Below are positions 45,603 through 55,592 of a stretch of 64,000 bases of DNA, piece by piece. The DNA lies in contig CAVSLA010000005.1 in the NCBI GenBank assembly GCA_963728825.1, positions 124,001 through 188,000 of the forward strand, in the 5' to 3' direction. The notes under the pieces are model-generated. The model saw only the letters and a program-made list of their open reading frames with translations, had not been told where the DNA came from and did not search any database. Every line of letters starts with the position of its first letter. Within the stretch, counting starts at the first letter, position 1. A program made the translations under genes and the position numbers. The stretch is from CAVREM01 sp963728825 (GTDB taxonomy: Bacteria; Acidobacteriota; Vicinamibacteria; Vicinamibacterales; CAVVIG01).

Positions 45603-46115
45603 TCATCTGCGAATACGTCCTCGCTCAGATCGACGCCGCTCCATCGCACCAGGCAACAGCTCGGCCACCTGAAACGCCACGACCCCGACGATAGCATTGC
45701 CGAGCGCCTGCCAGGCGACGGCCGCCACCGGCAAGCCGAAGTCACGCGGGCCGAGGAGCTGGTACAAGCCGATATATATCGTCTTATACAGGACCGTCGC
45801 CCCAAAGAACACGACAAAGCGCGGCAGCGGCTGCGCGACGATGAACTGTGTGCCGACGATGCCGGTCAGGAACCCGACGACCGACATCGCCAGGCCGCCA
45901 ATGCCGACCACCTCCCCGCTGGCCAGCGTATCCTGCAGCAGTCCGGCAAAGGTCCCGGCCAGCAACCCGGTGACCGGCCCGGCCGTGAGCGCCGCGTAGA
46001 TCACGACGACGATCACGAAGTCGACCGCCACCGCGCCGCCCGTGACGAACTGAGCCAGCGTGGTCTGCAGCGCGAGGGCAAGTCCCGTCGCGACGACCAC
46101 CCCGGCCACCCTCAC
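45603..46115 (-). CDS. mreD: Rod-shape protein MreD
   Basis: 170 residues from GTG 46115 with five hydrophobic segments (VAGVVVATGLALALQTTLAQ, FVIVVVIYAALTAGPVTGLL). The size, small TM protein character and position between mreC and mrdA identify it; the sequence itself is poorly conserved in this family. GTG overlaps the mreC stop (GTGA). Confidence 0.85.
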   Translation of the reverse strand: MRVAGVVVATGLALALQTTLAQFVTGGAVAVDFVIVVVIYAALTAGPVTGLLAGTFAGLLQDTLASGEVVGIGGLAMSVVGFLTGIVGTQFIVAQPLPRFVVFFGATVLYKTIYIGLYQLLGPRDFGLPVAAVAWQALGNAIVGVVAFQVAELLPGAMERRRSERGRIRR

Positions 46116-46957
46116 TGGCTGCTCTCCTCCGCCTCGCGGGCCGGCGCCGGCGTCAGCACCACGAGCACTTCCTCGACGCTCGAAAAGTCCACAGCCGGAC
46201 GGACCAGAATCTGCTTGTAGGCGCTGCCGCTCTTCTCGACGGCTTCCACCTTCCCGACGACGTAGCCCTTCGGATAGATACCGTCGATGCCCGACGTCGC
46301 GACCACGTCGCCGACGACGATGTCCGCGACCTCCGAGACGTACTCCAGCCGCAGCAGCTCCTCGCCGGCGCCCACCACGACGCCTTGGGATCGCGATCGC
46401 TCGATGATCACCCCGACCGCTGCAGTGCGATCGATCAGCAGCTGGACTTTTGCGGCGCGCGGACTCGGCACCAGCACACGCCCCAGCACGCCGGCCGGCG
46501 CGATGACCGCCATGTCGACGCCTACCCCGTCCAGCGACCCCTTGTCGATCGTCACCGTTCTGAAATCGGTCGACGCGCTGGCGCCAATCACTTCCGCGGC
46601 CGCCGTCTTGAGATGCGATCGATCGCGCAGTTCGAGCGTGGCGAGCAAACCGCGGCTGCGATCGGCGAGCGCGCGCTGCTCCTGGAGCTTCATCTGCGCC
46701 TCGGCAAGCTGCTGCTTCAGCTGTTCGTTTTCGGCGCGGACGTCGCGCAGGCTCACGTAGTTGCTCCACCCGTCGCGGAAGGTCGAGAAGATCGCCGACG
46801 AGCCGCGCTGCACTTCGGCAAACACGCCGAAGGTCAGCACCTGGAGCACCGGCACACCCCTGCGGGTATTCACCTGAGCCGAGATCAGGATGACATGGCC
46901 GAGCATCACCGCCATGAAGAGGTAGCCCGTGCGCTGACGGATATCGAGGGGGGGCAT
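46112..46957 (-). CDS. mreC: Rod-shape-determining protein MreC
   Basis: 281 residues from ATG 46957. One membrane segment near residues 12-30, a coiled coil around 60-105 (ENEQLKQQLAEAQMKLQEQR) and the beta-rich domain (VIGASASTDFRTVTIDKGS, GVLGRVLVPSPRAAKVQLL, DRTAAVGVIIERSRSQGVVV). Links MreB to the wall synthases in the periplasm. Five bases after mreB. Confidence 0.94.
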   Translation of the reverse strand: MPPLDIRQRTGYLFMAVMLGHVILISAQVNTRRGVPVLQVLTFGVFAEVQRGSSAIFSTFRDGWSNYVSLRDVRAENEQLKQQLAEAQMKLQEQRALADRSRGLLATLELRDRSHLKTAAAEVIGASASTDFRTVTIDKGSLDGVGVDMAVIAPAGVLGRVLVPSPRAAKVQLLIDRTAAVGVIIERSRSQGVVVGAGEELLRLEYVSEVADIVVGDVVATSGIDGIYPKGYVVGKVEAVEKSGSAYKQILVRPAVDFSSVEEVLVVLTPAPAREAEESSQ

Positions 46958-46962
46958 GAGCC

Positions 46963-47988
46963 CTAGTCGATTGATATCTTCCGTAACAAGTTGAAGTCCG
47001 ACAGCATTTTCCCGGCGCCGAGCACCACCGAGGAAAGCGGATCTTCGGCCATCGCGAGCGGCAGCCCGGTTTCCTCGCGAAGGCGCTTGTCCAGGTTCTT
47101 GAGCAGCGACCCGCCGCCGGTCAGCACGATGCCGCGGTCGACGATATCGGCCGACAGTTCGGGGGGCGTGCGCTCGAGCGCCACGCGCACGGCGTCGACG
47201 ATGACGTTGACGGTCTCGGCGAGGGCTTCGCGGATTTCCTCGTCGCTGATGGTGATCGTCTTCGGCACACCTTCGATGAGGTGCCGCCCCTTGATCTCCA
47301 TCGTCATCTTCTCGTCGAGCGGGAAGGCCGAGCCGATCTCCATCTTGATCGCCTCGGCGGTCCGTTCGCCGATCAGCAGGTTGTAGGTCTTCTTGATGTA
47401 CTGGATGATCGCCTCGTCCATCTCGTTGCCGGCGACCCGGACGGCCTTGCTGTAGACGATGCCGGCCAGCGAGATGACCGCGATATCGGTGGTGCCGCCG
47501 CCGATGTCGACGATCATGTTCCCAGACGGTTCGGTAATCGGCATGCCGGCGCCGATCGCCGCGGCCATCGCTTCTTCGACCAGGTGCACCTCGCTGGCCT
47601 TGGCCCGGTAGGCGCTGTCCTTGACCGCCCGCTTCTCGACTTGGGTGATCTCCGAGGGGACGCCGATCACGATCCGCGGCCGGACCCACACGTTGCGGTT
47701 GTGCGCCTTCTTGATGAAGTAGGTCAGCATCTTCTCGGTGACCTCGAAGTCGGCGATGACGCCGTCCTTCATCGGCTTGATGGCGACGATGTTTCCGGGC
47801 GTGCGGCCGAGCATGTCCTTCGCGTCCTTGCCCACGGCTTCCACCCGGCCGTTCACCTTGTTGATAGCCACGATGGACGGCTCGTTGACCACGATCCCCT
47901 TGCCCCGCGCGTAGACGCAGGTATTGGCCGTGCCGAGGTCGATCGCCAGGTCACTGGAGAAGAGCGACAACATCGAACGAAGACTCAA
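46963..47988 (-). CDS. mreB: Rod-shape actin-like protein MreB
   Basis: 341 residues. ATP-binding motifs DLAIDLGTANTCVY, phosphate 2 IVDIGGGTTDIAVISL and adenosine motif VLTGGGSLLKNLDKRL. SFxxSDLAIDLGTAN N-terminus gives the membrane-binding start. Forms filaments guiding elongation. First gene of the mre cluster. Confidence 0.97.
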   Translation of the reverse strand: MSLRSMLSLFSSDLAIDLGTANTCVYARGKGIVVNEPSIVAINKVNGRVEAVGKDAKDMLGRTPGNIVAIKPMKDGVIADFEVTEKMLTYFIKKAHNRNVWVRPRIVIGVPSEITQVEKRAVKDSAYRAKASEVHLVEEAMAAAIGAGMPITEPSGNMIVDIGGGTTDIAVISLAGIVYSKAVRVAGNEMDEAIIQYIKKTYNLLIGERTAEAIKMEIGSAFPLDEKMTMEIKGRHLIEGVPKTITISDEEIREALAETVNVIVDAVRVALERTPPELSADIVDRGIVLTGGGSLLKNLDKRLREETGLPLAMAEDPLSSVVLGAGKMLSDFNLLRKISID

Positions 47989-48028
47989 AAAAGGCTCCTT
48001 AGCGCGCGGCGGCGTCGGAGGCGCCGGT

Positions 48029-49168
48029 TCATTTATCGGCAGGTTCGATGGCGGCCTGAATACCGTTCTTGCCCCGCGCCTTGACCTGGTACATGGCCGC
48101 GTCGGCCGTGTTCACCAGCTCATCCGCTGAAGCCGCAACGTCAGGAAGGGTGGCGACGCCGACCGAGGCGGTCAGGCGGATGGTCAGTCCTTCTCCGGTC
48201 AGGAAGATATGCTCGGCAATCCGCTCGCGGATGCGTTCGCCGACCGCGTAAGCGCCTTCCGCCCCGGTATCCGGGAGGATCAGGGCAAATTCATCTCCCC
48301 CGAAGCGGGCGACGACGTCGGTCTCACGCGCGCTGCCCCGAATCACGGTTGCCGCCTCGACAAGGGCGCGGCTGCCAAACAGGTGACCGTGAGTGTCGTT
48401 GATGGACTTGAACCCGTCCAGGTCGATGAACAGCAGCGAGAGCGGCCGGCCATTTCGCGACGCCCGCTTCGTTTCCCGCCGCAGCACCTGATTGAGATAG
48501 CGCGAGTTGTAAAGTCGCGTCAGATCGTCGGTGACCGACAGCGCTTCGGCTCGCCTCAGCTGCATCGCGTTGTCGAGGGCGACGGCCGCCGGCTCGAGCA
48601 GCATCCGGATCGCCCGCAGGACCGTCGACGCGAGCCGCGGTTCGCGCGAGGAGGGCTCCGGATCCAGGCCGATTACGGCCCCGATGCGACGGCCACGGCA
48701 ACTGAGCGGCATGCCGACGACCGTCCCATCGACTCGGTCCGGATCCGCTCGTCGTTGCGCAGATTGGCACTCAGGAACTCCTCGCCGTGGTGCATGACCC
48801 ACTCGGCGATTTCGGTGAGCACTCGTCCCAGGTCGGCGGCGAGCCCCTGGTCGGCCAGGACGACCAGCTGTCCCGTCGGCTCCGCCGCAACGACCGCCCA
48901 GGTCGGCGCAGGCACCCATGTAGCCGCCCGCTCGACGATGAGCTCGGCGACTTTCTCCGGGTTCGAGCGACGCACTCGCGGCCCGCATCACGTCCACGAG
49001 CGCTTCGCGGCGGTCTACGCGGCTCCGCAGCGTGCGCTGAGAGGCCCGAAGCCGGGCGGCCAGGTCCAGCCGGGGACTCTGGCGGTACACCGGCACAGGG
49101 GCGCGACCCGGTCCGGGGGTCCGTCGTCTGTTGTTGGAGAAGCTCGTCGTTCGGCCTGGTGGTGACAT
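48029..49168 (-). CDS. GAF-GGDEF diguanylate cyclase, frameshifted
   Basis: About 380 residues. N-terminal helix region (LAARLRASQRTLRSRVDRRE), a GAF-like sensor whose middle (NPEKVAELIVERAATWVPAP, AVVAAEPTGQLVVLADQG) is in a second frame between about 48960 and 48730, then GVVIGLDPE-type end and the GGDEF domain: DDLTRLYNSRYLNQVLRRE, DLDGFKSINDTHGH and RFGGDEFALILPDTG. The active site is intact and the RETD inhibitory site lies five residues before GGDEF. Makes c-di-GMP, fitting the HD-GYP and PilZ genes in this window. Confidence 0.85.
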   Translation of the reverse strand: MSPPGRTTSFSNNRRRTPGPGRAPVPVYRQSPRLDLAARLRASQRTLRSRVDRREALVDVMRAASASLEPGESRRAHRRAGGYMGACADLGGRCGGADGTAGRPGRPGARRRPGTSAHRNRRVGHAPRRGVPECQSAQRRADPDRVDGTVVGMPLSCRGRRIGAVIGLDPEPSSREPRLASTVLRAIRMLLEPAAVALDNAMQLRRAEALSVTDDLTRLYNSRYLNQVLRRETKRASRNGRPLSLLFIDLDGFKSINDTHGHLFGSRALVEAATVIRGSARETDVVARFGGDEFALILPDTGAEGAYAVGERIRERIAEHIFLTGEGLTIRLTASVGVATLPDVAASADELVNTADAAMYQVKARGKNGIQAAIEPADK

Positions 49169-49173
49169 CGTGA

Positions 49174-49190
49174 AGGGGTCAGACCCCTTT
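49174..49190. repeat. REP-like palindrome
   Basis: AAGGGGT-CAG-ACCCCTT, 7-bp perfect arms. Placed in the divergent spacer between the GGDEF gene (start 49168) and ppiD, directly before the GGDEF start. This palindrome type recurs in many environmental genomes as an intergenic repeat. Confidence 0.5.
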
Positions 49191-49294
49191 CCGTAAGTTC
49201 TTCAATACACAGAAAATATACCATAGGGTGACCGTAACTGCTTGCCACGCTGTAAGTTCATGGCATACGATCGCAGTTTCCCGAGGAACCAGAA

Positions 49295-51216
49295 ATGACG
49301 ATGCTCGATCGCATGCGCCAGCACCGGAATTGGCTCAAGTGGAGCCTGTTCATCGTGTGCGTGGCGATGGTCATCTTTTTCATCCCCAATTTCCTGACCG
49401 ACCCGTCAGGAAACGCCGCCGCGACCAATACGGTGGCCGTCGTCGAAGGACACGAGATCCGGGGCGACGAATTTCAGCGGACCTATCAGGCGCAGATCCA
49501 GGCGTACCGCTCGGCGTACGGCGCGAACATGAGCGACCAGCTGCTCCGGCAGCTCGGCGTCGAGCAACAGATCCTCCAGCAGATGGTCGACGAGCGGGCC
49601 GCGTTGGCGGAAGCCGATCGGCTGGATGTGCGCGTCGGCGACGACGAAGTCCGGCAGCGGATTCTCGCGATTCCGTCATTCCAGGAGAATGGCGTGTTCA
49701 TCGGTGAAGAGCGTTATCAGCAGCTGCTCGCCATGCAGCGGCCGCCGATGACTGCCGCGGAATTCGAGGAAGCGGTGCGCCGATCGCTCGTCGTCGAGAA
49801 GCTGCGCGCGTCGATCACGGAATGGCTGTCGATTCCCGACAAGGAGCTCGAGCAGGAATACCGCCGCCGCAACGACAAAGTGAAGCTCGCGATCGTGAGC
49901 TTTCCAAACGACAGCTTCCGACCGGACGTCAACGCGACCGACGAAGAGGTCAACGCCTACTTCGAAGGGCACAAAGAGGACTTCCGCATCCCCGAGAAGC
50001 GGAAGGTTCGCTATCTCCTGCTCGACACCGAATCGATTCGCGCCAAGACGGTCATTCCGCCCGCCGACATCGAGCGGGCCTACAACGATCGCATCAGTGA
50101 GTACACGACGCCCGAACAGGTGCGCGCGAGCCACATCCTCCTCAAGACTGAAGGGAAGGACGAAGCCGCGGTCAAGGGGTTGGCTGACGAAGTGCTGAAG
50201 AAGGCCAAAGCCGGCACTGATTTCGCCGCCCTCGCGAAGCAGTTTTCCGAGGACGAAGGCAGCGCGCCGAACGGCGGCGATCTCGACTACTTCGGCCGCG
50301 GCCGGATGGTGCCGGAATTCGACACCGCGGTGTTCGCGATGGAGCCGGGGCAGATCAGCGATCCGGTGAAGACCAGTTTCGGCTTCCACATCATCAAGCT
50401 CGTCGACAAGAAAGTGGGCACGACGCGCAGCCTCGAGGAGGTCCGTCCGCAGCTGCAGGACCAGCTGTCGGTCGAGCGCGCCCAACAGCAGGCGGCCAGC
50501 CTCTCCGAGACTCTTCGCCCGCGGATCACCAGGGCCTCGGATCTCGATACCGTGGCACAAGCGCAGGGCCTGACGGTCCAGGAGAGTGCGTTCTTCGCGC
50601 GCGATGAACCGGTGCTCGGGCTCGGTGCGTCGCCGGAGCTCGGCATGCGCACCTTCGAGATGAACCAGGGTGACGTCGCTGGTCCCATTCAGACCGGCCG
50701 CGGCTTTGTGTTCGCGTCGCTCGTCGCCAAACAGGACGCCTACGTCCCGAAGGTGGATGAAGTGAAGGACCGGGTCCGCGACGAAGTGATTCGCGGCAAG
50801 GCGAAGGAGTTCGGGCTCAAGAAGGCGACCGAGGTGGCCAGCAAGCTGAAGGGCGCCGTCGACTTCGAAAAGGCGGCGCTGGCCGCCGGCTTCAAGGCAC
50901 AGACGACCGAGCTCATCACGCGCGACTCGCCGAATCCCGGATCTCGGGCATGGCGGCAGAAGTGACCGATGCGGCGTTCACGCTCGCGCCCGGCACGGTG
51001 AGCGAGCCAATCACGACCGACATGGGCAGTGCGGTCATCAAGGTCGTGGAAAAGCAGGAAGTGACGCCCCAGGAGCTCGCGGCCAACAGGGAGAAGTTCC
51101 GCGAGGAGCTCCTGACCGATCGGCGCAACCGCTTCTTCTCCGCCTACATGGCCAAGGCGAAGCAGAAGATGCGGATCCAGGTGAATCAGGACGCGCTGCA
51201 GCGGCTGGTCGGCTAA
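49295..51216 (+). CDS. ppiD: Periplasmic peptidyl-prolyl isomerase PpiD-like, frameshifted near the end
   Basis: About 640 residues. N-terminal anchor (LKWSLFIVCVAMVIFFIPNF), SurA_N-like region (VVEGHEIRGDEFQRTYQAQI), a parvulin PPIase domain near 270-365 (VRASHILLKTEGKDEAAVKG, FAALAKQFSEDEGSAPNGGD, VFAMEPGQISDPVKTSFGFH), and a PpiD-type C-terminal half. The frame changes near 50945 (SPNPG to ISGMAAEVTDAAF), after which FTLAPGTVSEPITTDMGSAV to the end 51216 is normal. Folding factor for outer-membrane proteins. Confidence 0.9.
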
Positions 51217-51231
51217 CTGTCTCCGAAGTAA

Positions 51232-51255
51232 CCACGAAGTTTCGAAGGCACGAAG
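51232..51255. repeat. Short octamer array after ppiD
   Basis: CCACGAAG, TTTCGAAG, GCACGAAG: three octamers in period 8, starting 15 bases after the ppiD stop and close to the convergent sppA end. No inverted partner found. Same kind of array as the others but short and weak. Confidence 0.4.
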
Positions 51256-51262
51256 AAGAAAT

Positions 51263-53047
51263 CTAAGGTTCTTCAACCGTAAAAAAGTAAACGGCATCAG
51301 CGCGAGCAGCTCGCCGCGGCGGAACAGGCTCACCGGCCCGCGCAGCATGCGCAGCGCGTCGCTCTCCGCGACCGACAGGTTCATCGAGCAACCACGTGCT
51401 GGCGGCCGCCTGCTGGCGGGCGCCGGAGAAGTCGGACACCATCTCATAGAACGTCTTCGGCTCCGGATACACCACCAGCTGCACGTCGTCGTCGGCATCG
51501 ATGTTCGCCTTTTCCTTGGCGATGGCGATGCGCCTTGTCGAGCCCGCCGAGCGCGTCGACGAGGCCGTTTTCCGAGGCCTGGCGGCCGGTCCAGACGCGC
51601 CCCTGGGCGATGGCGTCGATCTGCTCCGGGGTCTTGCCGCGTGCCTCGGCGGCCTTCTTGACGAACTGCGTATAGAACGATTCGAGCTGCGCCGTGAGTT
51701 TCTTCACGTTCGTCGGCGTTGTAGGGGCGCGCCGGCGAATTCATCTCGGCGTGCTTCCCGATGCTCGTCGACTCGATGTTGGCGCCAAGCTTCTCGTAGA
51801 CCCCGCCGGTGATGAACTTGCCGCCGTAGATGCCGATTGAGCCGGTCAGCGTCGTGGGCTGCGCGACGATCGCATGGGCGGGCATCGCGATGTAGTAGCC
51901 GCCGGAGGCCGCGAGATCGGACATCGAGACGATGAGCGGCTTGGCTTCTCGCGGGCCAGCATCAGCTCGCGCCAGACGGCATCGGAGGCCGTCGCCGAGC
52001 CGCCGGGGCTGTCGACGCGCAGCACGATCGCGCGCACCGACGAGTCCTTGCGCGCCGCGCGGATCGACTCGTTCAGCGTGTCGGAGCCGACGACCGCGCC
52101 GTTCAGCGGGTCGTAGCCGCTCTGACCGCTCACGATGGCGCCGACGGCGTAGATGACCGCGATTCGCGGACCGCGGTTCAGCCCGAGCGACGGCAGCGCT
52201 GACGCGGCCGTAATCGGCGGCATCGATCGTGTCCAGGTCTTCGTCGGATTCGTCGTCGCGCATCTTGTCGGCCACCTGGTCTTCGTAGACGACCTCATCG
52301 ACCAGTCCGGCGCGCAGCGCCTCCTCAGCGAGAAACGGCCCCTGATCGATCAGCGCCCGGACATCCGCTTCACTTTTCTTTCGGCCGTCGGCGATGCCAC
52401 GCGACGATCTGCTCGTAGAGATCGCGATTGAGCCACTCGTCCATCGCCCGATGGGCGGGCGTATAGCCGCTCTCGGTAAACGAATTCGAAGCCGTCTTGA
52501 AATCGCCGATGTGGTGCAGATCCGGATGGGCGCCGATCTTCTCGAGCGTACTGCGCAGGAAGAGCTGATAGGTGGCGACGCCGACCAGATCGAGCGTGCT
52601 GGCTGGCATCAGGAACACCTTGTCGGCGGCGCTGGCCAGGTAGTACTCGCGATCGCCGCCGTATTCGAGATACGCGTAGAGCGGCTTGCCCGACGTTCTT
52701 GAAATCGAGCAGCGCGTCGCGCAGTTCCTGCACCTTGCCCCAGTAGGGCGATGCGAACCCGGTCGGCTTGAGCAGCACGGCGCGGACGCGGCTGTCGGTC
52801 TTCGCCTTTCTCAGGTTGTCGACGATGCCGCGGACGGTCGGCGTCCGGTCGCGTCGCTCAGATAGGCGACGACATCGCTGGCCGGCAGCTCGACGATGTC
52901 GCCACCGACCTCGAGCGAGAGCGCGGCTCTCGAGGGCACGGCGGGTTCGCGGGCGACCGCGAGATAGAGCATCGCGAACCCGGCGAACGAGACGACCAGC
53001 GCTGCGGTGAGCAGCGCGACGATGATGGCGACAGGACGTCGTGTCAT
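51263..53047 (-). CDS. sppA: Signal peptide peptidase SppA (67K type), heavily frameshifted
   Basis: N-terminal anchor from ATG 53047 (VAIIVALLTAALVVSFAGFA). Catalytic Lys in the first half (HIGDFKTASNSFTESGY), SPGGSATASDAVWREL, and the Ser of MSDLAASGGYYIAMP in the second half form the SppA dyad. LTGSIGIYGGKFITGGVYEK and KTPEQIDAIAQGRVWTGRQA complete the C-terminal domain. At least seven frame changes in 1.8 kb, the densest of the window. The motifs are intact, so I lean to error, but real decay cannot be excluded here. The exact 3' end is uncertain. Degrades cleaved signal peptides in the inner membrane. Confidence 0.8.
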
Positions 53048-53195
53048 GGATCGAGTATAGCGGCCTGCGCGGCCGGCCGGCGAGCCGGTGACGGGGAATC
53101 GTCACCGTGGGCTGCGCTGCGCAGCCGAGGTCGACCTGCGCCAATTTGTTCAGTTATACTGATCGTTCCTGTCAGCGGCGGATTTCACACCACTT

Positions 53196-53278
53196 GCGGA
53201 AGTGGCGGAACGGCAGACGCGCTAGCCTCAGGAGCTAGTTGGGGCAACCCAGTGGAGGTTCAAATCCTCTCTTCCGCA
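53196..53278 (+). tRNA. tRNA-Leu (CAG anticodon)
   Basis: 83 nt with acceptor GCGGAAG/CTTCCGC plus discriminator A. The anticodon arm is CTAGC-CTCAGGA-GCTAG, anticodon CAG. A long variable arm (TTGGGGCAACCCA) marks it as class II, and the T arm is GGAGG-TTCAAAT-CCTCT. No CCA is encoded. A possible -10 TATACT lies at 53155-53160. Confidence 0.96.
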
Positions 53279-53500
53279 GTACCAACTAATTCAGCGAGTT
53301 AGCCGGATTGTTGCTCTGAGATTTCGCTGGCAGACGGGCGGCTGGCGGGCGTTTGGGAGAATTTTGGGCGAATCCGCCGGGCGGCGGCGCGCTTCCGCTT
53401 CTGTTCCTCTTTCTGTTTCCGCTGCTGTTCGGCGGCTTCCGCCCGTTGAACGCAGAAGATCGAATGCGACAAAATGGTGAACTTCCACTGAAGGAAACGG

Positions 53501-53782
53501 ATGCCGCCTTCTAAGCGCCACGCATCGGATACGCGCCTTGCTCTGCACAAGCGCATCGCGCAAATCCGAAAGGAAATGGCCGCACTGAAACGCGACCGAA
53601 CCGCCGTGAAACGCGCCGAATTTGATGCCATGAGCAAGTCGCTTCGACAACTCCAGCAAAACACCGACGACCTGGCCGAGCATACCCGAAGCCTCGCCAC
53701 CCAGTTGACGCGGATCGCTCAAATCCAGCAGGAAGTGGACGTGATCAAACGCGCTTTGAAAAAAGCGCAGTTGCTGGACTGA
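53501..53782 (+). CDS. Small coiled-coil protein
   Basis: 93 residues from ATG 53501 with GAAGGAAACGG just upstream. Nearly all helix-forming with heptad-like spacing (RIAQIRKEMAALKRDR, LRQLQQNTDDLAEHTRSL, RIAQIQQEVDVIKRALKK). No family recognised. First gene after the tRNA in a zone of mixed composition. The antisense frames over it look like shadows. Confidence 0.5.
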   Translation: MPPSKRHASDTRLALHKRIAQIRKEMAALKRDRTAVKRAEFDAMSKSLRQLQQNTDDLAEHTRSLATQLTRIAQIQQEVDVIKRALKKAQLLD

Positions 53783-54027
53783 GGCACGTCGGAAGCCTGC
53801 CGCGTTCCACACGCGATCGCTGCGACAATAGCCGGGTCACCGTTTCAGCTCCGTATTCTCAGCAGTTGGCCAGCCGACGATCAAAGCGTGGCAGGCTAGT
53901 GGATGCGGGTCGCACCTCGAGAGAACGGAAGTGTCTCGTTCTGCGATGCGGAGAGGCATATACTCATCGCGCTGTAGCCTCCTAGCGCGGGTAGTCGGCT
54001 AATCGGCCCTTACAGGAGGAAACGGCA

Positions 54028-54534
54028 ATGACCAACGGCACGCGAATACCCGTCGCCCTGTTAATGCTAGCCAGTGGGCTGCTAGCTGGCTGCGAGGCTG
54101 CATCTCCATCGACCCCCTCACTACCTCCTCCCGCCGGGATGATCGAACTTACGACGAATCGCCCCGACGGGGCGACGCTTGTGGTGAATCCATGTGCTGA
54201 TGAGGAGGGGAACCTGTTTCCGTGTACGCGCGATCTCCAGATGACATTCTCGGTGGTTCTGAACCGAGACGTCGATAGCGCCAGCGTGGGGACCAAGTTC
54301 TACACCGCGACTGGCCAATTCTGTGCTGTTACGAACACGCCCGTCTCGTTGACCGCGGCGACACCCGTCACGTTGACCGTATCTCCTGTTTACATGTTGT
54401 TACGAGGCATCACGACTGAATGCGGGCTGCCCCTGCAGACGACGCGAATCGTCACCCACCTGTACCGGACTAATGGCAGTGGCGACCTGTTGACACAGGA
54501 ATTCCCGAACGCCTACACCTTCACAGAGCCCTAA
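54028..54534 (+). CDS. Lipoprotein, hypothetical
   Basis: 168 residues with AGGAGGA at the right distance. Lipobox LLAGC near residue 22, then a Ser/Pro linker and one beta-rich domain (TTNRPDGATLVVNPC, FSVVLNRDVDSASVGTKFY) with several cysteines. No family recognised. The stop codon is directly followed by the presumed left end of an IS5-family element (GGACGTG...), so the end may have been affected by insertion. Confidence 0.6.
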   Translation: MTNGTRIPVALLMLASGLLAGCEAASPSTPSLPPPAGMIELTTNRPDGATLVVNPCADEEGNLFPCTRDLQMTFSVVLNRDVDSASVGTKFYTATGQFCAVTNTPVSLTAATPVTLTVSPVYMLLRGITTECGLPLQTTRIVTHLYRTNGSGDLLTQEFPNAYTFTEP

Positions 54535-55450
54535 GGACGTGTAACAAAAGCTCCGAAACCTGATTTTCATCAGCGAAGTAGTGTGAACGGTATGTCCGCC
54601 GCGCTGCTTCCAGATCCGTTGTGGGATCTTGTCGAACCGTTCTTGCCAACTCCACCTCGTCGGCCGAAAGGTGGACGGCCGCGTGTGTCCGATCGCGCGT
54701 GTCTCACCGGCATTCTGTTTGTCCTCCGCAGCGGCATCCCCTGGCAGATGCTCCCGCAGGAACTCGGGTGTGGGTCGGGGATGACGTGCTGGCGCCGCGT
54801 GCGCGACTGGCAACAGGCGGGCGTGTGGGATCTGATGCACTTTGCGCTGCTGGATTGGCTCGCGCGCTCCGACCAAATTGACTGGTCGCGGGCGGTCGTG
54901 GACAGTTGTTCCATCCGTGCGGTGTACGGCGGTGACCAGACCGGTCCGAATCCCACTGATCGGGCCAAGCGCGGCAGCAAGCGTCATCTGATCTGCGACG
55001 GACGGTGCGTGCCACTCGCGGTTCGCCTGACCGGCGCGAACCGCAACGACTCGCAGGAAGCCTTGGCGTTGGTAGATGCGATTCCGCGGCTGCACGGCGG
55101 ACGCGGGCGACCGCGGCAGCGGCCGGACTGTGTGCTCGGGGATCTCGGCTACGATGCGGCCGCCATTCGGCGCGGTCTTCGGATTCGTCACATCGTGCCT
55201 TTGCTGGCCATGCGCCGTACGGCGCACGGGAGTGGCCTGGGCCGATGGCGGTGGGTCGTGGAGCGCACATTTGCCTGGCTCAGTCAGTTTCGCCGCCTGC
55301 GGGTGCGTTATGACAAGCGGGCCGACATTCACGAGGCCTTCCTCTCGCTCGGGTGCGCGCTGATTTGCTGGCAGTCGCTGCGCAAGGCGTGGAGGACCGC
55401 CTAAGCGGACGCCTTTTTTCTCCGGCGTCCATCGCCAGATCGGCGTTAGA
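54535..55450 (+). mobile_element. IS5-family insertion sequence
   Basis: A complete transposase (54583-55404) with about 50 bases on each side. The left border is suggested by GGACGTGTAACAAAAGCTCC just after the lipoprotein stop; the right border lies before the AAGCTGTCTCATAAATACGG that begins the IS remnant. A GGACGCC/GGCGTCC hairpin with a T-rich loop (55407-55430) sits behind the transposase. I could not match convincing terminal inverted repeats or a target duplication. Confidence 0.65.
54583..55404 (+). CDS. IS5-family transposase
   Basis: 273 residues, single uninterrupted frame. DUF4096-like N-terminus (LLPDPLWDLVEPFLPTPPRR, GGRPRVSDRACLTGILFVLR, GIPWQMLPQELGCGSGMTCW) and the DDE domain: Asp in VVDSCSIRAVYGG, Asp in VLGDLGYDA, Glu in RWRWVVERTFAWL, with YDKRADIHEAF at the end. 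All three catalytic acids are visible, so it may be active. Confidence 0.92.
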   Translation: MNGMSAALLPDPLWDLVEPFLPTPPRRPKGGRPRVSDRACLTGILFVLRSGIPWQMLPQELGCGSGMTCWRRVRDWQQAGVWDLMHFALLDWLARSDQIDWSRAVVDSCSIRAVYGGDQTGPNPTDRAKRGSKRHLICDGRCVPLAVRLTGANRNDSQEALALVDAIPRLHGGRGRPRQRPDCVLGDLGYDAAAIRRGLRIRHIVPLLAMRRTAHGSGLGRWRWVVERTFAWLSQFRRLRVRYDKRADIHEAFLSLGCALICWQSLRKAWRTA

Positions 55451-55584
55451 AGCTGTCTCATAAATACGGAAGCCGCCTGAACATCGGTAGGATCGCCGTC
55501 GCACTCGACGGCATGGACCTGACCGACGCCCAGTGGGCCGTGCTCGAACCGACGTTCCGTCCTCGCCGCTTGACATTGGACTAG
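55451..55584 (+). mobile_element. Truncated second IS5-family element
   Basis: Begins with GAAGCTGTCTCATAAATACG, resembling the left end of IS5-family members, and contains a transposase start at 55513 (MDLTDAQWAVLEPTFRPRR) that stops after 23 codons. The rest of the element is missing. Butted against the intact IS, which suggests successive insertions or a deletion. Confidence 0.6.
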
Positions 55585-55592
55585 AACTGTCC

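Noticed and set aside
53291..53812. Minus-strand frames of 133-173 residues next to the tRNA
   Set aside because: They mirror the coiled-coil gene, lack a ribosome site and have skewed composition; the plus frame has a good start.
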